The notes under the pieces are model-generated. The model worked only from the letters and a program-made list of their open reading frames with translations. It had not been told where the DNA came from and ran no database searches. A stretch of 10,525 bases of DNA from Methanomassiliicoccaceae archaeon (GTDB taxonomy: Archaea; Thermoplasmatota; Thermoplasmata; Methanomassiliicoccales; Methanomethylophilaceae), in assembly GCA_009780795.1 (NCBI GenBank), contig WQZJ01000038.1, positions 1 to 10,525 of the forward strand. The letters are read 5' to 3'. The translations under genes and the position numbers were made by a program. Each line of letters starts with the position of its first letter. The stretch's first letter is position 1. Below, one piece after another: positions 1-6,155 of this stretch.

Positions 1-2
1 TA

Positions 3-767
3 TTCCTGCAGGGGTCGCACAGCGCCGCCGAATACTACACCGGATATGCCATCGAACTTATGATGAGCGTTGATAATCTCTTTGTCTTCATCATCATATT
101 CGCTTACTTCAGGGTCCCGAAGGAGTACCAGCACAAGGCGCTGTTCTACGGTATAATCGGAGCTATCGTCTTCCGTATCATCTTCATATTCGCCGGTGTT
201 CAGCTGCTTGAGAGATTCGAGTTCATGATGTACGTGTTCGGCGCCATCCTGATATTCACTGCCGTACGGACCATCATCAAGAAGGACGGCGGCGATGCGC
301 AGATGGAGAAGAACCTGGTCGTGCGCGGCTGTAAGAAATTTATGAAGGTGTCGGACGATTACGACGGTTCCAAATTCTTTACCAGAAAGAACGGCGTCCT
401 GATGGCGACCCCTCTCTTCGTGACCGTGCTTGTCATTGAGGCCACCGACCTCGTGTTCGCCGTCGACTCGATACCGGCGGTGCTCGCCATCACAAGGGAC
501 ATGTACATCGTATGCGCGTCCAACATGTTCGCCGTGATCGGTCTGCGGTCGCTCTATTTCACGCTGAGGGGCGCAGTGTCATCACTGGAATACTTGAAAT
601 ACGGATTGGGGGCCATCCTGGCGTTCATAGGGGTTAAGATGATCCTCAGTCATCATTATCACGTTCCGGTCCTGATATCGCTGGCCGTGATAATCATCAT
701 TCTTACGCTGACCGTGATATTGTCACTACTGTTGACAAGAAGGAAACGAAGCGCGGGAGCGGTTTGA
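3..767 (+). CDS. TerC/Alx-family integral membrane protein (5'-truncated by window edge)
   Basis: Reading is open from the first complete codon at base 3 to TGA at 765-767, so the N-terminus lies outside the window. The frame upstream of the ATG at 60 already carries family sequence (AAEYYTGYAIELMMSVDNLF), so that ATG is internal. Family signatures seen are SVDNLFVF near the start of the visible part, FRKN-like TRKNGVLMATP in the middle, and ATDLVFAVDSIPAVLAITRD followed by NMFAVIGLRSLYF. The acidic residues in the two DN/D-containing membrane helices are the hallmark of TerC. At least six hydrophobic segments are visible, and the C-terminus is a basic tail (LLTRRKRSAGAV). Alx-type members have been linked to manganese export and pH or metal stress; which ion this one moves cannot be read from the sequence. 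About 254 codons are visible, so roughly 60-70 residues are missing compared with Alx. No TAG or TAA interrupts the frame. Confidence 0.93.
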   Translation, partial: FLQGSHSAAEYYTGYAIELMMSVDNLFVFIIIFAYFRVPKEYQHKALFYGIIGAIVFRIIFIFAGVQLLERFEFMMYVFGAILIFTAVRTIIKKDGGDAQMEKNLVVRGCKKFMKVSDDYDGSKFFTRKNGVLMATPLFVTVLVIEATDLVFAVDSIPAVLAITRDMYIVCASNMFAVIGLRSLYFTLRGAVSSLEYLKYGLGAILAFIGVKMILSHHYHVPVLISLAVIIIILTLTVILSLLLTRRKRSAGAV

Positions 768-806
768 CGGCATCAGCCGACAATGATTCCTCTGAATATC
801 AACAGC

Positions 807-842
807 TATATCGCCAATTATATCGCCAATTATATCGCCAAT
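807..842. repeat. three perfect tandem copies of a 12-bp unit
   Basis: The unit tatatcgccaat occurs three times without a mismatch at 807-818, 819-830 and 831-842. The array ends where the TATA-like element of the downstream Fic gene begins, so it occupies the place where a regulator or TFB would bind. A 12-bp period places successive copies a little more than one helical turn apart. A regulatory role is inference; replication slippage could produce the same array. Confidence 0.9.
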
Positions 843-850
843 TTATTATA
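842..850 (+). promoter_or_regulatory. probable TATA box of the Fic gene at 896
   Basis: The element tttattata is centred near 846, so transcription should start near 872. That leaves a leader of about 24 bases carrying the AAGGA at 882-886 before the ATG at 896. It directly abuts the tandem repeat. Confidence 0.55.
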
Positions 851-895
851 TCTTGAATGTGTATCCAAAATGACGACCTCTAAGGAATGATCTCT

Positions 896-1906
896 ATGAG
901 CAAACCGCCGTTCGAAATAAATGACACGATAATCAATAGGCTCGCGGAGATAGCATCCCGGCTTGGTAGATTGAACGTTACCGTCAACAAAAAAATGGAT
1001 CTATATCTCAGAAAGGCAAGTATGGTCAAGACCATCAACTCCTCATGCGCCATAGAGGCAAACACGCTCACGGAACGGCAGGTAGAGGGCCTGATAAATG
1101 GAAAACGCATAATTGCGCCACCGAATGAGATAATCGAAGTGATGAATGCGTATGACGCTTACGTTGCGATGGATGAGTATGAGCCTTATGAGGCCTCATC
1201 GTTCCTGAAGGCGCACGGCATCCTGATGAAACAGCTGGCAGACGATGCCGGAAGATACAGAACGACCGATGTCGGAGTGTACGATCAAGGGAGGGTCGTT
1301 CACATCGGCGCAAGGCCTTGGTATATATCCGGTCTGATGGACGAACTTTTCAAATGGGCGAAGACGTCGGAACTGAATCCTATCATAAAGGCGTGTGTGA
1401 TGCATTACGAGATCGAGACCGTACATCCATTCTCCAACGGTAACGGAAGGATCGGGAGGCTTTGGCAGTCAGTGATACTGTGTGAATACAACGAACTCTT
1501 CAAACTGATGCCGATCGAGACGCTCGTATATGCGAATCAGCAAAGATATTACGAATCCCTAGAATCGTCCAGAAGAGAGAACAGTTCCACGCCGTTCATC
1601 GAGTTCATGATGGAAATGATATTGGGAACGATGGATGCGTTCAGCGGTAACGAGAACAGGTTACATGAATTGAATAATGAATATCTCAAGAACCTGAATA
1701 AAAGTGAGAAGGAAATACTGGGGATCATCATCAATAACTTCAACACGGACGATGTCATCACGGCGGGACGTCTATCCGAAATTACAGATAGGACGGATTC
1801 CACCGTAAGAAGTCATCTAAAAAAGTTGACGGATGAGAAGATACTCATAGCCTCCGGTGAAAACAAAGGAAGAAAATATCAGTTGAACAAGAACATATTT
1901 TCATGA
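896..1906 (+). CDS. Fic-domain protein with C-terminal winged helix
   Basis: 336 residues from the ATG at 896. An in-frame ATG at 887 exists, but AAGGA at 882-886 sits only just before it, while it is well spaced (9 nt) from 896. The Fic core motif is HPFSNGNGRIGR at residues 177-188. Fic enzymes usually transfer AMP from ATP to a hydroxyl of a target protein. The position normally D/E in HxFx(D/E)GNGR is Asn here, which may alter metal binding or activity. An N-terminal inhibitory-helix motif of the (S/T)xxxE(G/N) kind is visible as SCAIEA at 50-55, with Ala in place of Gly/Asn. Residues about 269-332 look like a winged helix-turn-helix (SEITDRTDSTVRSHLKKLTDEKIL), suggesting DNA binding and possibly autoregulation through the upstream repeats. 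The target is unknown. It could be a solitary regulator or part of a toxin-like module. Confidence 0.92.
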   Translation: MSKPPFEINDTIINRLAEIASRLGRLNVTVNKKMDLYLRKASMVKTINSSCAIEANTLTERQVEGLINGKRIIAPPNEIIEVMNAYDAYVAMDEYEPYEASSFLKAHGILMKQLADDAGRYRTTDVGVYDQGRVVHIGARPWYISGLMDELFKWAKTSELNPIIKACVMHYEIETVHPFSNGNGRIGRLWQSVILCEYNELFKLMPIETLVYANQQRYYESLESSRRENSSTPFIEFMMEMILGTMDAFSGNENRLHELNNEYLKNLNKSEKEILGIIINNFNTDDVITAGRLSEITDRTDSTVRSHLKKLTDEKILIASGENKGRKYQLNKNIFS

Positions 1907-1935
1907 TATTCAGAATATTCATAGAACGGCAATAG

Positions 1936-2014
1936 TGCTCCCACCGGGATTTGAACTCGGGTCTAAGCCTCGAAGTCGGAGATCATTGAATTTCTTTTTG
2001 TGCACTACAGTAGT
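1936..2014 (-). pseudogene. decayed tRNA-Glu(TTC-like) remnant
   Basis: The minus strand reads as a tRNA-Glu 3' half: T-loop TTCAAAT, 3' acceptor strand GGGAGC and discriminator A. From 1932 to 1973 the plus strand matches 3458-3499, in and beside the intact tRNA-Glu, at 39 of 42 positions. The anticodon position reads TTC instead of CTC. The 5' half is ruined: a short cactacag near 2003-2010 is all that survives of the region before the D-arm, about 7 nt are inserted, and acceptor, anticodon and T stems all carry mismatches (for example A-C in the T stem). It should not fold into a working tRNA. It lies in the same orientation as the intact gene 1,526 bp away. Confidence 0.75.
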
Positions 2015-2034
2015 TTGATAGTGTTACCATATTC

Positions 2035-2053
2035 CTGTTTTAAAACAGAAACA
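2035..2053. repeat. 14-bp palindrome overlapping an inverted copy of the downstream operator motif
   Basis: Positions 2035-2048 (ctgttttaaaacag) form a perfect palindrome. Read on the minus strand, 2053-2037 gives TGTTTCTG-T-TTTA-A-AAC, which matches the direct-repeat motif at 2072-2088 and 2114-2130 at 15 of 17 positions. This is therefore a third, inverted and slightly diverged copy of the same binding motif. Confidence 0.7.
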
Positions 2054-2069
2054 TATAATGTTTTTATTG

Positions 2070-2135
2070 AGTGTTTCTGGTTTAGAACGTAAATGCATAA
2101 AATTTATATTAAGTGTTTCTGGTTTAGAACGTAAA
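2070..2135. promoter_or_regulatory. two identical 24-bp direct repeats 42 bp apart, flanking a TATA box
   Basis: Positions 2070-2093 and 2112-2135 are identical over 24 bases. The spacing of 42 bp is four turns of B-DNA, so both copies face the same side of the helix. Each copy contains a partial dyad, TTCT-N5-AGAA. The sequence between them holds aatttatatt (2101-2110), a good archaeal TATA box that would start transcription near 2131, inside the second copy. Proteins bound here would compete with TBP/TFB or the polymerase. The likely target is the ATPase gene at 2202. Repressor identity is unknown. Confidence 0.7.
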
Positions 2136-2201
2136 CAGTCGAAAAGTTATTAACCGAACAACACATCTCAGTACCGAGGCGGTATCACGGTAGAAAACAG
2201 A

Positions 2202-3419
2202 TTGGTCAAGAGGCTCGTCTACGGGAACAAGGTAGCTCCGTTCATAGGGAACAACAACGCAAAGGTGTTCATGGGCATAAGGCGGTGCGGAAAATCCACA
2301 CTCATGCAAATGACGGCGAACGATATCGTCTCTAAAGATCCCGATGTTAACGTAATAGATGTAAATCTTGAACTGTGGTCCAATCGGCATCTTCTCGACG
2401 CTGATGCGTTATACCGTCATATCAAGGACCGCATTGTCCCTGACAAAGAAAATCATCTTTTCGTCGACGAGATACAGGACGTCAAAGAATGGGAATCCGT
2501 GATACGTTCGCTTATTGCGGAGAGATGCTGCGACGTCTATCTCACGGGATCTAATTCGTCCCTTCTGTATTCAGAGTACGGTACATACCTCAGCGGCAGG
2601 CTGAATACGGTCAGCGTGCAGCCGCTGACACTGAGGGAGTGTATGGACTTCAGAGAATCATCAGAAGGTATCAGGCCAGAAGCGTCAGATACGCTGAACG
2701 AATATCTGATATTGGGGGGTTTTCCGGACGTGTGGCTGCGTCCGATCTCCAGAGACAGCGCATACTCCATGCTCAGGGACATATACGCTCACATAATCCT
2801 GAAGGATATCGTTCAGCGTCACGGTGTGAAGAACACCGAAGTTCTGGGCAAGATAACCGGATTCCTTTGCGATAATATCGGGAACAATACGTCTCCGCAC
2901 AATATTTACACAAAACTGATCGCTGAAAAGGAGCGGGTCGATATAGATACGGTGTATCAGTACATCGGATACCTGGAGGAAGCGTACTTCGTCACCAAAG
3001 TAAAACGTTTCGATCTGAAAGGGAAAAAACATCTGGAGTCCGATTACAAATATTATATTGCGGACATAGGACTCAAACACTCACTGCTGGGGTTCAGACG
3101 TGAAGACGTATCGAAGCACATCGAGAATATAGTGTACTATGAGATGATCGCAAGAGGATATGAAGTGTACATCGGAAAGGCCGGAAACAAAGAGATCGAT
3201 TTCGTAGGCGAAAGGATGGGGAAGAAGATATACATCCAAGCCACATACGTTCTGGCATCAGACGAAACGATCGAAAGAGAGTTCGGTAATCTGAAGGGGA
3301 TACAAGACGGTTTCCCGAAGTATGTTGTCGGAAAGGATCCCGAATGGAAGACCGGGGATCAAGTTGACGGCATCGTCTATCGTGACCTGGCAGAGTTCCT
3401 GACGTCGGATGACTGGTGA
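2202..3419 (+). CDS. AAA-type ATPase with DUF4143-like C-terminal domain
   Basis: 405 residues from a TTG start. The frame is open back to a TAA at 2151-2153 but offers no ATG, and family members typically begin with a short KR-Y sequence like the VKRLVYGNK seen here. Walker A is GIRRCGKS at residues 25-32 and Walker B is HLFVDEIQ at 85-92. The C-terminal part has ENIVYYEMIARGYEVYIGKAGNKEIDFVG, typical of the DUF4143 segment, which resembles PD-(D/E)xK nuclease folds with its E...E-D-F-V pattern. These proteins are widespread in archaea and anaerobes, often in many copies, and their role is not settled; proposals include defence or mobile-element related functions. The gene lies between a broken and an intact tRNA-Glu and behind an unusual operator cluster. 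Its leader from the predicted transcript start is about 70 nt with only a poor ribosome binding site, so the exact start is uncertain. Confidence 0.9.
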   Translation: MVKRLVYGNKVAPFIGNNNAKVFMGIRRCGKSTLMQMTANDIVSKDPDVNVIDVNLELWSNRHLLDADALYRHIKDRIVPDKENHLFVDEIQDVKEWESVIRSLIAERCCDVYLTGSNSSLLYSEYGTYLSGRLNTVSVQPLTLRECMDFRESSEGIRPEASDTLNEYLILGGFPDVWLRPISRDSAYSMLRDIYAHIILKDIVQRHGVKNTEVLGKITGFLCDNIGNNTSPHNIYTKLIAEKERVDIDTVYQYIGYLEEAYFVTKVKRFDLKGKKHLESDYKYYIADIGLKHSLLGFRREDVSKHIENIVYYEMIARGYEVYIGKAGNKEIDFVGERMGKKIYIQATYVLASDETIEREFGNLKGIQDGFPKYVVGKDPEWKTGDQVDGIVYRDLAEFLTSDDW

Positions 3420-3461
3420 AAACTGCGGCGAACATCGGTCACATCGCAATGGAATATATAG

Positions 3462-3534
3462 TGCTCCCGCCGGGATTTGAACCCGGGTCGAAGCCTCGAG
3501 AGGGCCTCATGATTGGCCGCTACACTACAGGAGC
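3462..3534 (-). tRNA. tRNA-Glu(CTC)
   Basis: The 73-nt minus-strand cloverleaf pairs GCTCCTG (3534-3528) with CGGGAGC (3469-3463), followed by discriminator A at 3462. The anticodon stem AGGCC/GGCTT closes the loop CTCTCGA, giving anticodon CTC. The T-arm is CCGGG-TTCAAAT-CCCGG. CCA is not encoded. It lies 46 bp downstream of nadE on the same strand and appears to have its own TATA box. Confidence 0.95.
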
Positions 3535-3558
3535 GCAGACCCACCGAACACGCTGACA

Positions 3559-3566
3559 TTAATAAA
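3559..3566 (-). promoter_or_regulatory. TATA box for tRNA-Glu
   Basis: On the minus strand the element reads TTTATTAA. Its centre is 28 bases upstream of the tRNA 5' end at 3534, the expected archaeal spacing. Confidence 0.55.
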
Positions 3567-3580
3567 CATTTCCCGAGCTG

Positions 3581-4354
3581 TCACGGGCATATCGGCGGTA
3601 TACGCTTGTGTTCGCTCTTCGCGACCTTTTCCCGTACGGACGCCACCTTCTCCGTCGGGACCCCGGTCCTTGCCGATATCTCCTCATCCGATGCTCCCTT
3701 CGACATCCTGTACAGCACCGGATCAAGGTCATCATACGTTATCCCCATCTCCCCTTCATCCGTCTGGCCGGCCCACAGGCCGGCGGTGGGCGGTCTCTTT
3801 ATTATCTCATCCGGTATCCCCAGTATCCTGGCTATCTGTCTGACGTGTGTCTTGTAGAGACCGGACATCGGCGATATATCGTACGCCCCGTCCCCGAACT
3901 TGGTGAAGTAGCCCATCCGGAACTCGCTCTCGTTGGTCGCACCCATCACGACCTTGTTGTTCTTCTTCGCAAGATTGAACAGGACGACCATCCTGCACCT
4001 TGCCGCTATGTTACCTCTGTCCAATGGTGTATCGGTGCTCGTTGCGAGTATCGCCGATAGTGAATCGACCGCCAGCTGTACGTCCAGTATCCTATACTCG
4101 GTGCCCCATCTCGCGCACAGGTCCGTCGTTATCCTGTAGTCGTCCGCGGGAGTGACGCGCGACGGCATGAATACGCACATCACATTCTCAGGACCGACGG
4201 CATCGGCGCACAGTTTTGCGACGACCGCGGAATCTATTCCTCCGCTGAGGCCGAGGACCACACCCTTGAGTCCCGTGTCCTCCACAGCCTTGCGTATCCT
4301 CTCTGTGAGTGCCTTAACATCGTTCTCCGTGATCACCGGGATAACGTCATCCAT
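3581..4354 (-). CDS. nadE: NH3-dependent NAD+ synthetase
   Basis: 257 residues from the ATG at 4354. The enzyme amidates nicotinic acid adenine dinucleotide to NAD+ with ATP and ammonia in the cytosol, the last step of NAD synthesis. The ATP pyrophosphatase P-loop LGLSGGIDSA is at residues about 34-43. Later family blocks are visible: NESEFRMGYFTKFGDGAYDISPMSGLYKT and the C-terminal RPPTAGLWAGQTDEGEMGI. No glutaminase domain is present, so it uses free ammonia. A longer reading from 4396 is open (14 more residues) but would run through the TATA-like ATTTATATA at 4379-4387. That element sits 29 bases before the ATG at 4354, implying a nearly leaderless mRNA, hence the shorter start. It is divergent from tRNA-Ser and followed by tRNA-Glu. 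Confidence 0.96.
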   Translation of the reverse strand: MDDVIPVITENDVKALTERIRKAVEDTGLKGVVLGLSGGIDSAVVAKLCADAVGPENVMCVFMPSRVTPADDYRITTDLCARWGTEYRILDVQLAVDSLSAILATSTDTPLDRGNIAARCRMVVLFNLAKKNNKVVMGATNESEFRMGYFTKFGDGAYDISPMSGLYKTHVRQIARILGIPDEIIKRPPTAGLWAGQTDEGEMGITYDDLDPVLYRMSKGASDEEISARTGVPTEKVASVREKVAKSEHKRIPPICP

Positions 4355-4378
4355 GATGTTTATTATGTCCCTTTCCAG

Positions 4379-4387
4379 TATATAAAT
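4379..4387 (-). promoter_or_regulatory. TATA box of nadE
   Basis: The minus-strand sequence is ATTTATATA, centred at 4383. Transcription would start near 4356, two to three bases before the chosen nadE start codon. Confidence 0.6.
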
Positions 4388-4444
4388 AACGGCCATCCTG
4401 CATGCACGGATCGCTGTCCCGTATGCGACGGACCCATTACAAAG

Positions 4445-4453
4445 ATATTTAAT
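4445..4453 (+). promoter_or_regulatory. TATA-like element for tRNA-Ser
   Basis: The element atatttaat is centred 29 bases before the tRNA 5' end at 4478. The 4388-4477 stretch otherwise holds only the spacer between the divergent nadE and tRNA-Ser promoters. Confidence 0.45.
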
Positions 4454-4477
4454 CTAAAAGTAATCTGTCGCACAGGA

Positions 4478-4562
4478 GCCGAGATGGCCCAGCCCGGTAA
4501 GGCGCGAGCCTGGAAAGCTCGTGGCGGTCTCCGCCTCGGGAGTTCAAATCTCCCTCTCGGCG
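4478..4562 (+). tRNA. tRNA-Ser(GGA)
   Basis: An 85-nt class II tRNA. Acceptor GCCGAGA (4478-4484) pairs with TCTCGGC (4555-4561), with discriminator G at 4562. The anticodon stem CGAGC/GCTCG encloses CTGGAAA, so the anticodon is GGA. The long variable arm GGCGG-TCT-CCGCC and the T-arm GGGAG-TTCAAAT-CTCCC confirm serine. No intron, and CCA is not encoded. Confidence 0.97.
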
Positions 4563-4611
4563 CTCTTGTTCCATTGAAAGTTGACCCGTACGCGCGTGAC
4601 GAAGGTCTCAG

Positions 4612-4620
4612 ATAAATATA
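4612..4620 (+). promoter_or_regulatory. TATA box of the ACT-hom-cimA operon
   Basis: The element ataaatata is centred at 4616, predicting a start near 4642 and a leader of about 23 bases carrying the GTGA at 4656-4659. It lies inside the longer open frame that begins at 4581, which argues for the ATG at 4665 as the real start. Confidence 0.55.
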
Positions 4621-4664
4621 ATAGAATCCCTGCGGTTATATGTAGATACAGAAAAGTGAACGAT

Positions 4665-5159
4665 ATGATAGTCAATGCCGATGTCTTCGTTAAGGATATG
4701 CCCGGACAGTTGGTCGGCTCCCTTGAGCCCATTTCCTTAGTGAACGGTAACATAGTGGGCGTGGTGCACAACCGCGACAACAAGATCAGCGGACGCATCG
4801 GGGTCAATATCACATTCGAGGTAGGCTCCGCTGAGGATCTGGAGAGACTCAAGGAGATATGGGAAAAAAGAGACGTCATGATCTCGCGCATGAGTTCCGT
4901 TACCGAGACGTTCCCCACGGACTGCCTTCTCATAGGCGACATAAGCCCGTCGCAGATCGACAAGCTCATGGCCAAGGCCGCCAAGGCCATCGACATGAGA
5001 TCGGTGGATATCAGATACTCGTCAAAGACCGGCGAGGAGAAAAGTGCCGCCATGGTGTCGGTCAGCGTCAGGAGCAAGGAAGATGTGCTCAAATTCAACG
5101 CATTTATGATGTCCGCCTGTAAAAGGTCGAACATAACATACATCGGGAGCGTGAGATGA
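4665..5159 (+). CDS. ACT-domain protein, predicted allosteric regulator of homoserine dehydrogenase (COG2061 type)
   Basis: 164 residues from the ATG at 4665. The frame is open to a TTG at 4581, but the TATA box at 4612-4620 falls inside that extension, and GTGA at 4656-4659 serves the ATG as a ribosome binding site. The N-terminal half is ACT-like: VFVKDMPGQLVGSLEPIS, then NGNIVGVVHNRDNKISGRIGV. The DxPGQL turn is the usual ligand-loop signature of ACT domains. The second half has another alternating beta/alpha pattern (SVDIRYSSKTGEE, MVSVSVRSKEDV) that may be a diverged second ACT unit. In archaea this family sits next to homoserine dehydrogenases that lack their own ACT domain, as here: its TGA overlaps the ATG of hom by 4 bases. 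The effector (threonine or isoleucine would make sense) is inference. Confidence 0.88.
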   Translation: MIVNADVFVKDMPGQLVGSLEPISLVNGNIVGVVHNRDNKISGRIGVNITFEVGSAEDLERLKEIWEKRDVMISRMSSVTETFPTDCLLIGDISPSQIDKLMAKAAKAIDMRSVDIRYSSKTGEEKSAAMVSVSVRSKEDVLKFNAFMMSACKRSNITYIGSVR

Positions 5160-6151
5160 TGAGGATCATCATCGCCGGGTTCGGCACCGTCGGACAGGGA
5201 TTGGCTGAGACCTTGCACAAAAAATCGAATCTTCTCAGTTCCGGTCATGATCCCGTCAGAATAGTCGCTGCGTTCGACTCCAAAAGTTTCGCGATCGACA
5301 CGGACGGGCTCGATCCCATGGGACTCGTGACCCGAAAGGCGAATACCGGTTCCGTCGGTACGAAGAAGCTTATCGACGGCACGGATGTCCTTGATTCCGT
5401 TGAATATGATGTTCTCATCGAGGCAAGTCCCACTAACATAGAGACGGGTGGTGCGGGACTTAGGCACATAGAGCATGCATTGAGCCGCGGTAAGGATGTT
5501 ATCACCGTCAACAAGGGTCCGCTGGCACTTAAGTTCAAAGAGTTGAGCAGGCTTGCTGAGAAGAACAAGTCATCGATACTTTACGAAGGTACCGTGGGCG
5601 GTGCCATGCCCATAATAAACCTTTGCAGGGAGAACCTCCAAGGTGAACGGGTAAGGTCGATAAGAGGGATATTCAACGGTACGTGCAATTTCATACTGAG
5701 CCGCATGGACAACGGATCGCCGTTCGAACAGACGCTCAAGGAGGCGCAGCAGTTGGGGTACGCGGAAACTGACCCGAGATATGATATCGAAGGGATAGAC
5801 ACCGCCTGTAAGGTCGTGATACTTGCGAACTCGATCTTCAAACGCAACGTCAAATTCTCGGATGTCTCGATAACCGGCATAACGTCGGTGAGCACGGAGG
5901 CGATAGCCCTCGCGAACGATCATGATATGGTCATACGCCTGATAGGCGAGGTCTCCGACACCGTCCTTGACGTGTCGCCGAGACTCATCCCGAAGGGACA
6001 TCCCTTAAGTGTCTCCGGTACGCTGAACACGGCACAGATACTGACCGACCTGGCAGGCCCCATCACGATATCCGGGAAGGGCGCTGGAAGGATAGAGACC
6101 GCATCGGCCATACTCAGCGACCTCATGACGCTGATGGGACGCAGAAGGTGA
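5156..6151 (+). CDS. hom: homoserine dehydrogenase
   Basis: 331 residues, reducing aspartate semialdehyde to homoserine with NAD(P)H, the branch point to threonine and methionine. The Rossmann nucleotide loop is GFGTVG at residues 8-13. Further family blocks are VNKGPLAL at about 118-125, YEGTVGGAMP at 143-152, GIFNGTCNFI at 171-180 and LGYAETDPRYDIEGIDTACK at 200-219, which hold the substrate-binding and catalytic Lys/Asp/Glu residues. It ends without the C-terminal ACT domain seen in many bacterial enzymes, consistent with a separate ACT partner upstream. Two adjacent ATGs (5156, 5159) are possible starts; the first overlaps the upstream stop as ATGA, the second has slightly better spacing to GTGAG at 5151. 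The TGA stop lies 4 bases before the next gene's start. Confidence 0.97.
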   Translation: MMRIIIAGFGTVGQGLAETLHKKSNLLSSGHDPVRIVAAFDSKSFAIDTDGLDPMGLVTRKANTGSVGTKKLIDGTDVLDSVEYDVLIEASPTNIETGGAGLRHIEHALSRGKDVITVNKGPLALKFKELSRLAEKNKSSILYEGTVGGAMPIINLCRENLQGERVRSIRGIFNGTCNFILSRMDNGSPFEQTLKEAQQLGYAETDPRYDIEGIDTACKVVILANSIFKRNVKFSDVSITGITSVSTEAIALANDHDMVIRLIGEVSDTVLDVSPRLIPKGHPLSVSGTLNTAQILTDLAGPITISGKGAGRIETASAILSDLMTLMGRRR

Positions 6152-6155
6152 TGTC

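Noticed and set aside
769..780. Terminator hairpin after the TerC gene (cggc-atca-gccg)
   Set aside because: The stem has only four base pairs and no T run follows.
807..842. CRISPR array
   Set aside because: The 12-bp units are contiguous, with no spacers, and no cas-like gene is nearby.
1936..2014. A functional intron-containing tRNA-Glu
   Set aside because: Acceptor, anticodon and T stems all contain mismatches and no bulge-helix-bulge can be formed, so it is a remnant.
4581..4664. N-terminal extension of the ACT protein from a TTG
   Set aside because: The operon's TATA box lies inside it, and the family's conserved sequence begins right after the ATG at 4665.
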